Assembly (NCBI GenBank): GCA_023818995.1
Contig: JAMWDA010000102.1
Coordinates: 1-5,706, forward strand
Direction of reading: 5' to 3'
Length of the DNA stretch: 5,706 nucleotides
DNA from: Candidatus Omnitrophota bacterium
GTDB lineage: Bacteria > Omnitrophota > Gorgyraeia > Duberdicusellales > 4484-171
Below the pieces are notes generated by a model. It saw only the letters and a program-made list of their open reading frames with translations. It made no database searches and was not told the DNA's origin. Below are positions 4,924 through 5,706 of the stretch, one piece after another. A program made the position numbers and the translations under genes. Numbering within the stretch: the stretch's first letter is position 1; each line of letters starts with the position of its first letter.

Positions 4924-5706
4924 ATGAGTAGATTTTTAGTAATTGTAGAATCCCCTACTAAAGAAAGGACGATATCCCATATTTTGGGAGGTGAATACGA
5001 AGTTTCCTCTTCTATGGGGCACGTTATGGATTTGCCAGCACGTTCTCTTAGCGTGAATATAAAGAAAGGGTTTAAACCAACTTATAAAGTTATTCCCGGT
5101 AAAGAGAAAACCGTCTCTAATTTAAGGAAAAAAGCAAAAGATAAAGATGTAATTTATTTGGCTACCGACCCTGATAGGGAAGGAGAAGCTATCGGTTGGC
5201 ATATTAAGAATATTTTATCTAAGAATGGTAGCAAGAAATTTTATCGGGTAGTTTTTCACGAAATTACTGAGTCGGCGATTAAAGATGCTTTTAAGGAGCC
5301 GGGTGACCTTGACCTTAATAAAGTTAACGCTCAAAAAGTGCGCAGAATACTAGATAGAATTGTAGGATATTTCCTTTCACCCTTTTTATGGAAAAAGATT
5401 TCTCGTGGACTTTCTGCAGGAAGGGTTCAATCAGTAGCTCTAAGATTTATCGTAGAAAGAGAAAAAGAAATTGAAAAGTTTGTGCCTAAAACTACTTATG
5501 AGATAGAAGGGTTGTTTAGAATAGGGAACGAGACATTTAAGGCAAGACTCAAAGATTTTCATAATAAAAAAGCAGTCTTTGAAACTAAGGAAGAGGCAGA
5601 GAAGGCAATTGCTGAAATAAAGAATGGTAAATTCTTTGTGAAAGAAATAACTAAAAGGGAAGTGTTGCGTAGACCACCACCACCATTAACTACTTCACTT
5701 CTTCAG
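4924..5706 (+). CDS. topA: DNA topoisomerase I (type IA), 5' part (3' end outside window)
   Basis: Relaxes negative supercoils by cutting one DNA strand and passing the other through the break. The frame is open for 261 codons to the window edge, about a third of a usual topA. The TOPRIM domain begins with IVESPTK, whose Glu9 matches the E. coli position, and carries the metal motif DPDREGE (82-88: Asp82, Asp84, Glu86). Next comes VFHEITESAI (about 110-119), then RILDRIVGYFLSPFLW (141-156) and the DNA-binding stretch SRGLSAGRVQSVALR (160-174). The last visible residues, four prolines then LTTSLLQ, match the PPxPxTTSxLQ segment ahead of the catalytic tyrosine, which lies beyond the window. Zinc-finger or basic C-terminal repeats also cannot be seen. 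The ATG is 1 nt after the dprA stop with a good ribosome binding site. Adjacent dprA-topA genes recur in many bacteria. Confidence 0.96.
   Translation, partial: MSRFLVIVESPTKERTISHILGGEYEVSSSMGHVMDLPARSLSVNIKKGFKPTYKVIPGKEKTVSNLRKKAKDKDVIYLATDPDREGEAIGWHIKNILSKNGSKKFYRVVFHEITESAIKDAFKEPGDLDLNKVNAQKVRRILDRIVGYFLSPFLWKKISRGLSAGRVQSVALRFIVEREKEIEKFVPKTTYEIEGLFRIGNETFKARLKDFHNKKAVFETKEEAEKAIAEIKNGKFFVKEITKREVLRRPPPPLTTSLLQ

Overview
The window is bacterial, AT-rich (roughly one third G+C by eye) and densely coded, with genes on both strands. The tRNA, topoisomerase I, DprA and shikimate kinase are all of bacterial type. Codon use leans on AGA/AGG, TTA and ATA. Nothing fixes the lineage. The mix (a B12-type radical SAM protein, a free-standing CheC-like protein beside a receiver-GGDEF protein, and aroK-dprA-topA) would fit an uncultured low-GC anaerobe, but this is inference. 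I see no insertion sequence, integrase, CRISPR array or other sign of mobility.

Layout: (1) 2-709, plus strand: C-terminal part of a radical SAM protein of the B12-binding type, cut by the window edge. (2) 854-1549, plus strand: rdgB (XTP/dITP pyrophosphatase), followed after only 5 nt by tRNA-Pro(UGG) with an encoded CCA. A promoter-like sequence lies so close to the rdgB ATG that the mRNA may be leaderless. (3) 1583-3153, minus strand: a two-gene operon with a 4-nt ATGA overlap. It encodes a CheC-family phosphatase-like protein and then a receiver-GGDEF protein whose signature residues are partly lost (GGVEF, and no acidic pair in the receiver). (4) 3154-3361: a divergent control region with candidate promoters on both strands. 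(5) 3362 to the window end, plus strand: aroK, dprA and topA, tightly packed (8-nt overlap, then a 1-nt gap), with topA running off the edge.

The plus-strand genes are mostly housekeeping: nucleotide pool sanitation, proline decoding, aromatic amino-acid synthesis, ssDNA handling and DNA supercoiling. The most interesting part is the minus-strand pair. A predicted phospho-aspartate phosphatase with one intact catalytic site is coupled to an atypical receiver-GGDEF protein, with no chemotaxis gene in view. It may be a small self-contained signalling module whose output is c-di-GMP or nucleotide sensing rather than synthesis, but this is a hypothesis.
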